A stretch of 64,000 nucleotides of DNA from an uncultured Sphingomonas sp. (GCF_946478955.1 NZ_CAMLDL010000007.1:61659-125658); one strand, 5' to 3'; shown: positions 27,046 through 37,071, counted from the first letter of the stretch. The notes: generated by a model not told the origin, from the sequence alone. A program made the numbers and translations.

Positions 27046-29886
27046 ATGACCAGGAAATTTGCGCGCTCACTCTATGCGACGACGGCCAGCCCGGTCGCGA
27101 TGGGTGTTGCGCTTGCAATGTTCGGCACCGCGCCGGCCTTTGCCCAGGACGCGACGACTCCGGCCGATGAGGCGCAGGCAACCACCGACGCCAATGGCGC
27201 CGCAGCGCCCGCTGATGCGGCCCCCGCATCTGACAGCGAAATCGTTGTTACCGGCATCCGCGCGTCGCTTGCCAAATCGGAAAAGACGAAGCGCAACAAT
27301 GCCGCCATCGTGGAAGCGGTCAGCGCCGAAGATATCGGCAAGCTGCCGGACGTATCAATTGCGGACTCACTGGCTCGTCTTCCGGGTGTCACTGCGCAGC
27401 GACTTGAGGGTCGAGATCAGCGTTTGTCGATCCGCGGCCTCGGTCCGGACTTCGGCATGACCCTTCTCAACGGCCGCGAACAGGTCACCGTCGGTGACAA
27501 TCGCGGCGTTGAGTATGACCAATATCCGTCGGAATTCTTCTCCAACGTGATCGTCTATAAGTCACCGCAGGCCAATGTAATTCCGGCCGGCATTTCCGGC
27601 ACCGTCGATCTTCGCATGCTGCGTCCGCTTGAAACCCGCAAGGTGTTCGCGGTGCAGCTTCGCGGCCAAATGTCGGACCTGAAGAAGTTGAACCCGGAAG
27701 TCAGCAAATATGGCTACCGCGCATCAGCAACCTATGTCGACAAATTCGCCGACGATACGCTTGGCATTGCGATCGGTATTTCAAAGACCCGTTCGCCCAG
27801 CCAGAATGAGCGTTACAATAGCTGGGGTTTCCCGACTGAGGGCGGCAACCTCATCATCGGAGGCGCCAAGCCCTATGTGCAAAGTTCCGTGCTTGACCGG
27901 ACGGGCGCAGTTGCGACGGTCCAGTATCGGCCAACCGACAGCTGGCAGATGACCTTTGACGCTCTGTATTCGAAGTTCAAGGAAACCCAGTACCTGCGCG
28001 GGATTGAATTCCCCATCGCGCCGGCCTGGGGTTCGGGCGCGACGATCAGCAACGCCGTTGTAGAAGACGGCCTGATCACCTCGGCCACCGTGTCAGGTGT
28101 CGTGGGTGTTGTTCGGAACGACTATAACAAGCGTACCGCCAATAATTTCTCGCTCGGTCTAAACAATGAATTCAACCTCACCGATAAACTTCGGCTGGTC
28201 ATTGACGGAAGCTGGTCGCGGGCCAAGCGCACCGACTTCCTGCTGGAGAATTATTCCGGAACGGGTTGGAATCTAACTGGCGCCAAAGACACGCTTCAGA
28301 TCCAGCTGGGCAAAGACAATCGCTACGAAATCATTCCGTCGATTGATTATGCGAACCCGGCAAATCTGGAAATCACTGATCCGCGCGGATGGGGCTGGAA
28401 CGGCACCGATGCGGTGGTCCAGGCTGGCTTCCTCAACAAGCCGAAGTTCAAGGATGATCTGAAGGCGCTGCGCGCTAGCCTGGACGGCGAGTTCAACTCG
28501 GCGCTTCGTTGGGAAGCGGGCGCGGTTTATTCGCGGCGGTCAAAGGACAGCCTGTACACCAGCTATTTCCTGTGCCCGAAAGATGGCGACACGGACTGCA
28601 CGGTTTCTGGCGGATCGCTTCATTCAACCCCGATTCCAGCAAGCGCCGTAAAGGGAACGGTCTCGCTCGATTACCTCGGCGTTCCGGGCATGATCGCGCT
28701 TGACCCGATGGAGCTTTACAACAGCGTCTACGATGCAAGCTTCGACAATCGCCCGGACAGCCTGGCCCGCGATTATAATGTGACCGAAAAGGTCCTGACG
28801 GGCTATGCAATGCTGACCATCGACAGTCAGCTTGGATCAGTCCCGGTGACCGGCACGGCAGGTTTCCAAGTCGTCCACACCAAGCAGCGTTCCAGCGGCC
28901 GCATCGCCAACTATCAGTCGATTGATGGCGTACCGACGGTGACGATTGCGCCGGCGTCTGGTGGGTCGAGCTATACCAATCTGCTGCCGCAAGTTGCCTT
29001 GTCGTTCCGCCTGACCGACCCGCTTTATCTGAAGACCGGCGTTTCAAAGACCATGGTTCGTCCGCGTATGGACCAGGAACGTGTGACGCAGAATGTCAGC
29101 GTTGATTTTTCGAAGCTGGCATCGACGGACGCGGCCAACAGCGCATTTTCGTCAACGGGCGGCAATCCGGAGTTGGAACCGTACCATTCGCTGAACTTCG
29201 ACGGCAGCTTGGAATATTATCTTCCAAAGGGCGGGTATATCGCATTGGCGGCCTATTATAAGAAGCTGACCAACTTCGTCGATCCGAACAACGCCACGCT
29301 CTATGATTTTGCGGCGCTCGCGTCCGCGCTGCCGCCGGAATTGCAGGCCGGCATTGGTACCACGATGGGCCGGCTCTCTTATCCGGACAACACTGGTCGC
29401 GGCCATATTCTTGGCCAGGAACTCACGGTGTCATTGCCGTTCGCCAATTTCACCAATGCGCTCGAAGGCTTTGGCGTTTTCGGCAGCCTTGCCCATGTGA
29501 AGAGCAAGGTGCGCTACGGCAATTCGGCCGCCGCAATTACCATCCCCGGCTTCTCGAAGTGGGTCGGTACGGCCGAGGCCTATTATGAAAGCCATGGCTT
29601 CCAGGCACGGCTGAGCTATCGCTATCGCAGCAAGTTCCTGGCGGAAATTGCCGGTTTGTCGGCCAGTCCCGAATTCCGCACTGCCAAGGCAGAGGGAATT
29701 TTGGATGGGCAGATTGGTTATGAGTTCCAGCCGGGTTCGCCGATGGCCGGTCTGGCGATCCTGCTACAGGGCAAGAACCTGACCGATCGCCCGTTCGTCA
29801 CCTATGAATCGGGTGATACGCGGTTGGTGCGTGATTATCAGCACTATGGACGTACCTACTATCTGGGTCTGAGCTACAAATTCTGA
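27046..29886 (+). CDS. TonB-dependent receptor (maltodextrin-type)
   Basis: A 946-residue outer-membrane receptor. A signal peptide ends in APAFAQ, a TonB box-like segment is SEIVVTGIRASL, and the plug follows (VSAEDIGKLPDVSIADSLARLPGV, RLSIRGLGPDF). The C-terminus YYLGLSYKF is a normal final strand. The GKLPD/ERGRDQ-type plug is typical of large carbohydrate receptors such as Caulobacter MalA. The genes around it (GH13, GH97, sugar permease, LacI) point to maltodextrin or starch oligosaccharides. Confidence 0.9.
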   Translation: MTRKFARSLYATTASPVAMGVALAMFGTAPAFAQDATTPADEAQATTDANGAAAPADAAPASDSEIVVTGIRASLAKSEKTKRNNAAIVEAVSAEDIGKLPDVSIADSLARLPGVTAQRLEGRDQRLSIRGLGPDFGMTLLNGREQVTVGDNRGVEYDQYPSEFFSNVIVYKSPQANVIPAGISGTVDLRMLRPLETRKVFAVQLRGQMSDLKKLNPEVSKYGYRASATYVDKFADDTLGIAIGISKTRSPSQNERYNSWGFPTEGGNLIIGGAKPYVQSSVLDRTGAVATVQYRPTDSWQMTFDALYSKFKETQYLRGIEFPIAPAWGSGATISNAVVEDGLITSATVSGVVGVVRNDYNKRTANNFSLGLNNEFNLTDKLRLVIDGSWSRAKRTDFLLENYSGTGWNLTGAKDTLQIQLGKDNRYEIIPSIDYANPANLEITDPRGWGWNGTDAVVQAGFLNKPKFKDDLKALRASLDGEFNSALRWEAGAVYSRRSKDSLYTSYFLCPKDGDTDCTVSGGSLHSTPIPASAVKGTVSLDYLGVPGMIALDPMELYNSVYDASFDNRPDSLARDYNVTEKVLTGYAMLTIDSQLGSVPVTGTAGFQVVHTKQRSSGRIANYQSIDGVPTVTIAPASGGSSYTNLLPQVALSFRLTDPLYLKTGVSKTMVRPRMDQERVTQNVSVDFSKLASTDAANSAFSSTGGNPELEPYHSLNFDGSLEYYLPKGGYIALAAYYKKLTNFVDPNNATLYDFAALASALPPELQAGIGTTMGRLSYPDNTGRGHILGQELTVSLPFANFTNALEGFGVFGSLAHVKSKVRYGNSAAAITIPGFSKWVGTAEAYYESHGFQARLSYRYRSKFLAEIAGLSASPEFRTAKAEGILDGQIGYEFQPGSPMAGLAILLQGKNLTDRPFVTYESGDTRLVRDYQHYGRTYYLGLSYKF

Positions 29887-29892
29887 CCAATG

Positions 29893-29930
29893 GGACGGGA
29901 AGGGCGCTGCCCTTCCCGTCCTTCTTTTTT
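29893..29930 (+). terminator. Strong intrinsic terminator after the receptor gene
   Basis: A perfect 13-bp stem, GGACGGGAAGGGC (29893-29905) with GCCCTTCCCGTCC (29909-29921), is followed by TTCTTTTTT. It should stop most transcripts from the receptor promoter and let a fraction continue, or the next gene needs its own promoter. Confidence 0.9.
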
Positions 29931-30016
29931 GCGGCCTCGTGCCCGATCGTTGACTAGGATGCGGTTGGCGGGGTGGAGAAGTCGTCCGGCGGCTTTCAGC
30001 AACCAGGATCGTCACA

Positions 30017-31531
30017 GTGAATTTGCCAAAGGCTCATACCAATATCCTGATTGTCGGCGGCGGAACGGCCGGATGGATGGCGGCAACCATCCTCTCCCAA
30101 TTCACCCACGCGGGCTACCGTATCCAGCTGGTAGAATCTGATGAGATCGGCACGGTCGGGGTCGGCGAGGCAACGATCCCGCAGATTCAGCTATTCAACC
30201 AGGCGTTGGGATTGGACGAGGACCAGTTCCTGAAAGCCACGAACGGCACCTATAAGCTGGGCATTGAGTTTGTTGATTGGTGGAAACCGGGCCATCGGTA
30301 CATGCATGCCTTTGGTGATGTGGGACGCGGTGTCGGCATTGTCCCGTTCCAGCATTATTGGACCCGCGCGCGTGAGCTTGGGGTTGCGAAGTCCATCGAC
30401 CATTACAGCTTGAACGAAGTCGCGGCCCGCGCATTGAAAATGCAGCGCGGCGAGGTTCGCACATCGGACCAGTTGCCCGCGATGCCCTATGCCTTCCACT
30501 TCGATGCGTCGCTCTATGCTCGCTATTTGCGCGGACTCGCGGAGGCCAACGGGGCGGAGCGGATTGAGGGCAAGATTGTCGACGTCGCGCTTGACGGCGA
30601 TACCGGGAATGTCCGGTCGGTTACACTCGATGGCGGTCAGACGCTGGAAGCCGATATCTTCATCGACTGCTCCGGGTTTCGCGGTCTTCTTATCGAACAG
30701 ACGCTGAAGACGGGTTATGAGGACTGGAGCAATTTTCTGCCCTGCAATCGCGCAATGGCGGTTCCGTGCGAAAATGGCGGGGGCTTGACGCCCTATACCC
30801 GGTCGACGGCCCGTGATGCCGGGTGGCAATGGCGTATTCCGCTGCAGCACCGCATCGGCAACGGATATGTCTATTGCAGCGAATTTATCAGCGATGACGA
30901 GGCAGCGGCGACGGTTCTCGCGAACCTTGACGGCAAACCCATCGCGGACCCGCGACCCTTGCGCTTTGTAACTGGGAAACGGCGCAAGGCCTGGAACAAA
31001 AACGTGATTGCGCTTGGTCTGTCCAGCGGGTTTCTGGAGCCCCTAGAATCGACCAGCATCCACCTGATCCAAAGTGGCCTTTCGCGATTGCTGCGAATGC
31101 TGCCCAGGGCCAAATTTGATCCGTCAGTGGTCGAGGAATTCAATCGCCAGACCGACTTTGAATATGAAACGATTCGTGATTTCCTCATCCTCCATTACAA
31201 GGCGACGGAACGCGATGGCTCCGAATTCTGGCGCCATTGTGCGGCAATGCCGATCCCGGATAGCCTCCAGCATCGGATCGATCTGTTCCGGTCAACGGGC
31301 GTCATCGCGCGGGAGCATGATGAATTGTTCACCGAAGTCGGCTGGCTACAGGTTTTCATTGGCCAGGGCATTATGCCGCAGTCTCATCACCCCCTTGCAG
31401 ACCAGATAAGCCAGGCGGACCTGGCCCAATATATGGACATTTGGGAACGGCTGATCCTGCGCGAAATGGCGCAGATGCCGAGCCACGAAGACTTCATCGC
31501 CGGTCACGGCAGCGCAATGGAAATGGCATGA
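30017..31531 (+). CDS. Flavin-dependent tryptophan halogenase-like protein
   Basis: A 504-residue flavoprotein. The FAD motif VGGGTAGWMAA is at residues about 12-22. The halogenase marker WxWxIP is present as GWQWRIPLQ (around residue 275), and a lysine in TYKLGIEF occupies the place of the catalytic Lys79 of PrnA. Thus the main halogenase signatures are intact. Related genes are common in sphingomonad, Caulobacter and Xanthomonas sugar-receptor loci, where their substrate is not settled. It is followed without gap by the amylase genes; free Trp halogenation seems unlikely in this context. Confidence 0.85.
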   Translation: MNLPKAHTNILIVGGGTAGWMAATILSQFTHAGYRIQLVESDEIGTVGVGEATIPQIQLFNQALGLDEDQFLKATNGTYKLGIEFVDWWKPGHRYMHAFGDVGRGVGIVPFQHYWTRARELGVAKSIDHYSLNEVAARALKMQRGEVRTSDQLPAMPYAFHFDASLYARYLRGLAEANGAERIEGKIVDVALDGDTGNVRSVTLDGGQTLEADIFIDCSGFRGLLIEQTLKTGYEDWSNFLPCNRAMAVPCENGGGLTPYTRSTARDAGWQWRIPLQHRIGNGYVYCSEFISDDEAAATVLANLDGKPIADPRPLRFVTGKRRKAWNKNVIALGLSSGFLEPLESTSIHLIQSGLSRLLRMLPRAKFDPSVVEEFNRQTDFEYETIRDFLILHYKATERDGSEFWRHCAAMPIPDSLQHRIDLFRSTGVIAREHDELFTEVGWLQVFIGQGIMPQSHHPLADQISQADLAQYMDIWERLILREMAQMPSHEDFIAGHGSAMEMA

Positions 31532-33360
31532 TCGGAATTGATATGAAGCGCCTGTCGATGGCCCTCGCGGCGGTGTCCGGTATTGGCATGTCGCTTACCC
31601 AGCCCGCATTCGCGCAAATTCCGCTGTCCGAGGTACGGGCGCGGCTTCCGCAGGATGAGGTAATCTACTTCGTGATGCCGGATCGGTTCGATAATGGTGA
31701 CAAGGCAAATGATCAGGGCGGGCTCAAAGGAGATAGGCTGAAGACCGGCTATGACCCGACCGCCAAGGGCTTTTTCCATGGTGGCGACCTCAAAGGTCTC
31801 GTCAATCGTCTCGACTATATCCAGGGTCTGGGCGCAACTGCGATCTGGCTGACCCCGATCTTCAAGAACAAGCCGGTGCAGGGCCCGAAAGGCGATGAGA
31901 GCGCCGCCTATCACGGATATTGGATTACAGATTTTACGTCGGTCGATCCGCACCTTGGCACCAATGCGGATTTCAAAGCCTTCGTCGATGCCGCCCATGC
32001 GCGGGGCATGAAGGTCTATATGGACATCATCGCCAACCACACCGCCGATGTCATTCAGCCAGTGGAATGCGAAGGCCAGGGCAAATGTGATTATCGCAGC
32101 CGCGCCGATTATCCCTATCAGCGAAAGGGTGGCGTGAAGGGGACGCCGCTCAACAAGGGATTCAATGGTGATGCGGATGCGTCACCGGAAAATTGGGCGA
32201 AGCTGACCGATCCCAATTATGCGTACACGGTGCGGGTTCCCAAGGCGGAAACGAACGTCAAAAAGCCCGATTGGCTCAACGATCCCACCTATTATCACAA
32301 CCGCGGCAATTCGACGTTTGAGGGCGAAAGCTCGACCATGGGCGACTTCGTCGGGCTCGACGATCTCGCGACCGAGAACCCCCGCGTCGTGAGCGGGTTG
32401 ATCGACATATATGGCAAATGGATCGACGATTTTGGCGTCGACGGTTTCCGCATCGACACCGCCCGCCATGTGAATCCGGAATTCTGGCAGCAGTTCGTGC
32501 CGGCGATGCTAGCCCGCGCGAGGGCCAAAGGCATTCCCAATTTCCACATCTTTGGCGAAGTGGCCGATGGTGACGCCGGGATTTTGGCGCGTCACACCCG
32601 CGTCGACAAGCTTCCCACAAATCTCGATTTTGCCTTTGCCTATGCCGCGATTGACGCGGTCGCAAAGGGCGAGCCACCTGCCGGACTTGCCAAAGTTTTT
32701 AGCCTCGATCCGCTCTACGAAGGTGGCGCGAAAACTGCTCTCCAACTGCCTACTTTCCTCGGCAATCATGACATGGGCCGATTTGCGGGTTGGACTAGTG
32801 TGAAGTTGCCCAACGCAGGCCCGGAAGAACAGCTTGATCGGGCGATCCTGGCCCATGCCATGTTGCTTACGCTTCGCGGAGTGCCGACCATATATTATGG
32901 CGACGAGCAAGGCTTCACAGGAGATGGCGGCGACCAGGATGCACGCGAGGATATGATGCCGTCCAAGGTTGCGGTTTATAACGACAACAAGTTGATCGGG
33001 ACGACCAAGACCACGGCGGACAGCAATTTCGACCCCAATCATCCGTTGTACATGGTGATCGCCAACCTCGCGAAAGTCCGCAAGGATACGCCGGCGCTCC
33101 GCCGCGGCCTTCAAAAGCTGCGCTATGCGGCGAAAGAGCCGGGCCTTCTCGCCATGTCGCGGTTTGACCCTGATACCGGCAAGGAAGTCTTGCTGGTCTT
33201 TAACACCAGCACGTCTCCGCTCACCCAAAATGTCGAAGTTGAGGTGCGGTCGGCAGCGTTTAGTGCCCTGGCCGGGCAATGCCCCGTAACTGCGATTGCG
33301 CCGGGCAGCGTGCAGATCACGCTGACCCCACTCGGCTATGCAATTTGCGAGGCCAAATGA
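31528..33360 (+). CDS. Secreted GH13 alpha-amylase/cyclomaltodextrinase-like enzyme
   Basis: A 610-residue glycoside hydrolase. The start ATG at 31528 overlaps the halogenase stop as ATGA; an ATG at 31543 with GGAAT upstream is an alternative. A signal peptide (MALAAVSGIGMSLTQPAFA) sends it to the periplasm or beyond. GH13 regions are seen in order: DIIANH, GFRIDTARHV (nucleophile Asp), IFGEVADG (acid Glu) and FLGNHDMGR (transition-state Asp). It would cut starch or maltodextrin chains. It shares an overlap with the next GH13 gene. Confidence 0.9.
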   Translation: MIGIDMKRLSMALAAVSGIGMSLTQPAFAQIPLSEVRARLPQDEVIYFVMPDRFDNGDKANDQGGLKGDRLKTGYDPTAKGFFHGGDLKGLVNRLDYIQGLGATAIWLTPIFKNKPVQGPKGDESAAYHGYWITDFTSVDPHLGTNADFKAFVDAAHARGMKVYMDIIANHTADVIQPVECEGQGKCDYRSRADYPYQRKGGVKGTPLNKGFNGDADASPENWAKLTDPNYAYTVRVPKAETNVKKPDWLNDPTYYHNRGNSTFEGESSTMGDFVGLDDLATENPRVVSGLIDIYGKWIDDFGVDGFRIDTARHVNPEFWQQFVPAMLARARAKGIPNFHIFGEVADGDAGILARHTRVDKLPTNLDFAFAYAAIDAVAKGEPPAGLAKVFSLDPLYEGGAKTALQLPTFLGNHDMGRFAGWTSVKLPNAGPEEQLDRAILAHAMLLTLRGVPTIYYGDEQGFTGDGGDQDAREDMMPSKVAVYNDNKLIGTTKTTADSNFDPNHPLYMVIANLAKVRKDTPALRRGLQKLRYAAKEPGLLAMSRFDPDTGKEVLLVFNTSTSPLTQNVEVEVRSAAFSALAGQCPVTAIAPGSVQITLTPLGYAICEAK

Positions 33361-34979
33361 GTAACAGTTCGACCTTGACCCAACCCCATCAGGTGCAGGC
33401 GAAGGCGCCCTGGTGGAAAGGTGCAGTTATTTATCAGGTCTATCCGCGCAGCTTTGCCGACTCAAACGGCGATGGGATCGGCGACCTGAAGGGCGTGACG
33501 CAGCATCTTGATTACATCGCCGCGCTGGGATGTGACGCGGTCTGGGTTTCCCCGTTCTTCACCTCTCCGATGAAGGATTTTGGATATGACGTCGCCGATT
33601 ATCGCGACGTTGACCCTATCTTCGGCACCCTGGCCGATTTCGATGCACTGGTTGCGCGGGCCCACACGCTCGGCCTCAAGGTTCTGATCGACCAAGTGTA
33701 TAGCCACACCAGCGACGAGCATAGCTGGTTCAAGGAAAGCCGTTCATCGCGCGACAATCCCAAAGCCAATTGGTACGTGTGGGCCGACGCAAAGGCCGAC
33801 GGGTCACCGCCGAACAATTGGCAGTCGGTGTTTGGCGGTCCGTCATGGACATGGGACGCGCGGCGCGAGCAATATTATCATCACAGCTTCCTGAAGCAGC
33901 AGCCGCAGCTCAACGTGCATGACCGCGAGGTTCAGGACGCATTGCTGGCGGTGTCGCAGTTCTGGCTCGACCGTGGAGTCGACGGCTTCCGCCTCGATGC
34001 GCTGAACTTTGCCATGCACGACCCGGCGCTGACCGACAATCCGCCCGTCGCAAACCCGGCCAAGCGCACCCGCCCGTTTGATTTTCAGCATCATATTCAT
34101 AACCAATCGCACCGCGACCTACCGCTGTTTATCGAGCGTATTCGCGCGTTGTTCGATCGGTACGATGCGCGTTTCACGCTGGCCGAGGTCGGCGGAGAAC
34201 AAGCTGGCGCGGAAATGAAGGCATTTACCCACGGCGATCATCGCCTGAACAGTGCCTATGGCTTTGACTATCTGTACGCCGATAAGTTAACGCCCGACGT
34301 TGTCCGCAATGCCATCGTCCAATGGCAGGGCGGGAATGGAGAAGGCTGGCCAAGCTGGGCCTATTCCAATCATGACGCACCGCGTTTCGCATCGCGCTGG
34401 TGGCCGGCTCAGCAGCGGGACGCATTCGTCCGGGTGGCGATGATGTTACTTCTTTGCCTGCGCGGGAACGTCATTCTCTATCAGGGCGAGGAATTGGGGT
34501 TGCCGCAAGCACAGGTCCCGTTTGAATTTCTGCAGGACCCGGAAGCGATCGCCAATTGGCCGCAGACGTTGGGACGCGATGGCGCACGGACCCCGATCCC
34601 CTGGACAAGCGCGCCCGACGGCGGGTTTGGCAGTGCCAATCCCTGGCTGCCGGTCGACCCGGAACAGCTTGCCTACAATGTCGCGGATCAGGAGCGCCGT
34701 GCGGATTCGCTACTGAATTGGACGCGCGCCATGGTTGCGCTTCGCAAATCCAATGCCGCCCTTCGGGAGGGTGATATTCGCCTGACTGACGAAAACAGTG
34801 ACCAGCTTGTCGCGTTCGTGCGATCTCTGGGAGAGGAGAAGATATTATGCGTTGTGAATCTGTCGGATCGGCCAGCTTCCATTTCGGCGGCGAACGGACA
34901 GGTTCTGGCGAGCGTGGGCGGCGCCGACGCAGCGAGCGGCGCTTTGCCCCCGGCATCGGGCTTTATCGTTACCTGCTGA
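33357..34979 (+). CDS. Cytoplasmic GH13 alpha-glucosidase (oligo-alpha-glucosidase type)
   Basis: A 540-residue enzyme without a signal peptide. WWKGAVIYQVYPRSFADSNG followed by DGIGDLKGV is the standard opening of GH13 alpha-glucosidases. Catalytic regions are DQVYSHTSDEH, GFRLDALNF (nucleophile), LAEVGGE (acid) and YSNHDAPR. It probably releases glucose from maltose or short maltodextrins after import. The start overlaps the previous stop as ATGA. Its last 133 bases overlap the reading frame of the GH97 gene. Confidence 0.92.
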   Translation: MSNSSTLTQPHQVQAKAPWWKGAVIYQVYPRSFADSNGDGIGDLKGVTQHLDYIAALGCDAVWVSPFFTSPMKDFGYDVADYRDVDPIFGTLADFDALVARAHTLGLKVLIDQVYSHTSDEHSWFKESRSSRDNPKANWYVWADAKADGSPPNNWQSVFGGPSWTWDARREQYYHHSFLKQQPQLNVHDREVQDALLAVSQFWLDRGVDGFRLDALNFAMHDPALTDNPPVANPAKRTRPFDFQHHIHNQSHRDLPLFIERIRALFDRYDARFTLAEVGGEQAGAEMKAFTHGDHRLNSAYGFDYLYADKLTPDVVRNAIVQWQGGNGEGWPSWAYSNHDAPRFASRWWPAQQRDAFVRVAMMLLLCLRGNVILYQGEELGLPQAQVPFEFLQDPEAIANWPQTLGRDGARTPIPWTSAPDGGFGSANPWLPVDPEQLAYNVADQERRADSLLNWTRAMVALRKSNAALREGDIRLTDENSDQLVAFVRSLGEEKILCVVNLSDRPASISAANGQVLASVGGADAASGALPPASGFIVTC

Positions 34980-37063
34980 CGGCGATTGCGGCCGCTTCGG
35001 CGCTTGTCGTCACTGCGCCGGGTCAGGCGCAAACCGACAATGGCCAGCAGGCGGATATAGAGCTCGATGGCAGCGCCAAGGTTATCGCCACGGCGACATC
35101 GCCCGACGGCAATATTCGCGTCAATCTTCGACTTAACGGCGAAGGACGCATTACCTACCGGATCAAGCGCGCGAACAGCCCGGTCATTGCCGAGAGCCAG
35201 ATGGGTTTCCTATTGACCGACGCGCCGCAACTGCTGCGTAATTTTCAGATGGTTTCCGCCGATGCGGGCAACGTTGTTGATCAAAGCTGGCAGCAGCCCT
35301 GGGGTGAATGGAAGACCATTCGCGATCATTACCGCCCGTTGTCGGTGACGTTGCGTGAAACGACAGTGCTTCATCGCACGATCAACATCGAATTCCGTAT
35401 TTTCGACGACGGCGTTGGATTCCGCTATCGGTTTCCGGAGCAGCCCAACCTAAAAACAGTCAACATTGCCGAAGAGCTGACGCAGTTCGCGGTCGCGCAG
35501 GACGGCAAGGCGTGGTGGGCACCAGCCTTTGAAAGCAATCGCGAAGAATATCTTTATGAAAATACGCCGATCAGCGCGATAGGTACGGGGCAAACGCCGC
35601 TGACAATGGTGTTGAACGATGGAACGCACCTGTCGATCCATGAGGCGGCGCTCGTCGACTATTCCGGGATGAATGTGGCACGGTCGCTGGGGACGCAGCT
35701 CAAGGCTGTACTGACGCCCTCGTCGACCGGTGCGAAGGTTAGCCGTGACGCCCCGTTTGCGACACCATGGCGGGTCGTCATGATCGCACCCGATGCGCCG
35801 CGCCTGTATGAGAGTTCGCGGATCATTCTGAACCTCAACGAACCCAACAAGCTTGGCGATGTCAGCTGGGTGAAGCCGATGAAATATGTCGGCATTTGGT
35901 GGGGAATGCATCTCGACACGCAAAGCTGGGCTAGTGGGCCGAAACATGGCGCAACCACCGCCTATGCCAAAAAGATGATCGATTTTGCGTCGGCAAATGG
36001 CATTCCGGGGTTGCTAGTCGAAGGGTGGAATCTTGGTTGGGATGGCGACTGGTTCGCCACCGGATGGGATTTCAGTTTCACAAAAGCCTATCCTGATTTC
36101 GACATCGCCGAAGTGACGCGGTACGGCCGGGCAAAAGGGGTGTCGTTAATCGGCCATCATGAAACGAGCGCCAATATCGCCAATTATGAGGCGCAGATGG
36201 ATGCCGCATTCGATCTTGATGAAAAGCTTGGGATACCGGCCGTGAAGACCGGCTATGTGTCCGATGCTGGCGGTGTACAGGCGCGCGGCGCCGACGGAAA
36301 AATCCATTTCGAATGGCACGAGGGCCAGGTGATGGCCAATCACCACCTACGCGTCGTAACGGCGGCGGCGAAGCGCCACGTCGCCATTGTCGCGCATGAG
36401 CCGATCAAGGATACCGGCCTTCGTCGCACCTACCCCAATTGGCTCAGCCGCGAAGGGCAGCGGGGGATGGAATATAATGCATGGGGCGTGCCGAAAAATC
36501 CGCCGAAGTGGGAAAGCGAGGTTTTTTACACGCGCATGCTGGGCGGGCCGTTCGACTTCACGCCCGGTGTCGTCAGCCTGAAGGGGCGGGGCGACAGCGA
36601 CATATTGTCGACGCTGGCCAAGCAGCTTGCCTTGTATCTGGTCATTTATTCGCCGGTCCAAATGGCCGCCGACCTACCGGAACATTATCTGAAGGAGCCG
36701 GTCGCATTCGACTTCATCAAGCGGGTTCCGGTCGATTGGAATGACACGCGGGCCCTTGCCGGAGAGGTTGGAAAGTTTGCGGTCGTGGCGCGTCAGGCCA
36801 AAAACACCAATGATTGGTGGGTAGGCGCCGTTGGCGATGAAAATGCCCGGGACGTTGTTGTCCCGCTCAATTTCCTCGAAAAGGGCAAGCGATACTCCGC
36901 CGAAATTTGGCGCGACGGGCCGACGGCGTCCTTTGGCGCAAAGGGGCACGACATGGTCCACGAAACGCGCGTCGTAACGGGCGGTGAATCGATAAACCTT
37001 CACATCGCGCCCGGGGGCGGTTTTGCCATCCGGATATCCGACGGGCGGAAAAAATCCCGCTAA
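34847..37063 (+). CDS. GH97 family alpha-glucosidase (SusB-like), exported
   Basis: Up to 738 residues. After a hydrophobic stretch (YLLTAIAAASALVVTAPGQAQ) comes the GH97 layout: an N-terminal beta-domain (SPDGNIRVNLRLNGEGRITY), then VGIWWGMH, LVEGWNLGWDGDW, GHHETSANIANYE and AHEPIKDTGLRRTYPN. The only canonical start is the ATG at 34847, which has a strong GAGAGGAGAAG nearby but gives a long arginine-rich stretch (RRRRSERR) before the hydrophobic core and overlaps the upstream gene by 133 bases. A CTG at 34976 overlapping that gene's stop would give a compact signal peptide. The enzyme should release glucose from maltodextrins in the periplasm. Confidence 0.88.
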   Translation: MRCESVGSASFHFGGERTGSGERGRRRRSERRFAPGIGLYRYLLTAIAAASALVVTAPGQAQTDNGQQADIELDGSAKVIATATSPDGNIRVNLRLNGEGRITYRIKRANSPVIAESQMGFLLTDAPQLLRNFQMVSADAGNVVDQSWQQPWGEWKTIRDHYRPLSVTLRETTVLHRTINIEFRIFDDGVGFRYRFPEQPNLKTVNIAEELTQFAVAQDGKAWWAPAFESNREEYLYENTPISAIGTGQTPLTMVLNDGTHLSIHEAALVDYSGMNVARSLGTQLKAVLTPSSTGAKVSRDAPFATPWRVVMIAPDAPRLYESSRIILNLNEPNKLGDVSWVKPMKYVGIWWGMHLDTQSWASGPKHGATTAYAKKMIDFASANGIPGLLVEGWNLGWDGDWFATGWDFSFTKAYPDFDIAEVTRYGRAKGVSLIGHHETSANIANYEAQMDAAFDLDEKLGIPAVKTGYVSDAGGVQARGADGKIHFEWHEGQVMANHHLRVVTAAAKRHVAIVAHEPIKDTGLRRTYPNWLSREGQRGMEYNAWGVPKNPPKWESEVFYTRMLGGPFDFTPGVVSLKGRGDSDILSTLAKQLALYLVIYSPVQMAADLPEHYLKEPVAFDFIKRVPVDWNDTRALAGEVGKFAVVARQAKNTNDWWVGAVGDENARDVVVPLNFLEKGKRYSAEIWRDGPTASFGAKGHDMVHETRVVTGGESINLHIAPGGGFAIRISDGRKKSR

Positions 37064-37071
37064 TCGGCCCA

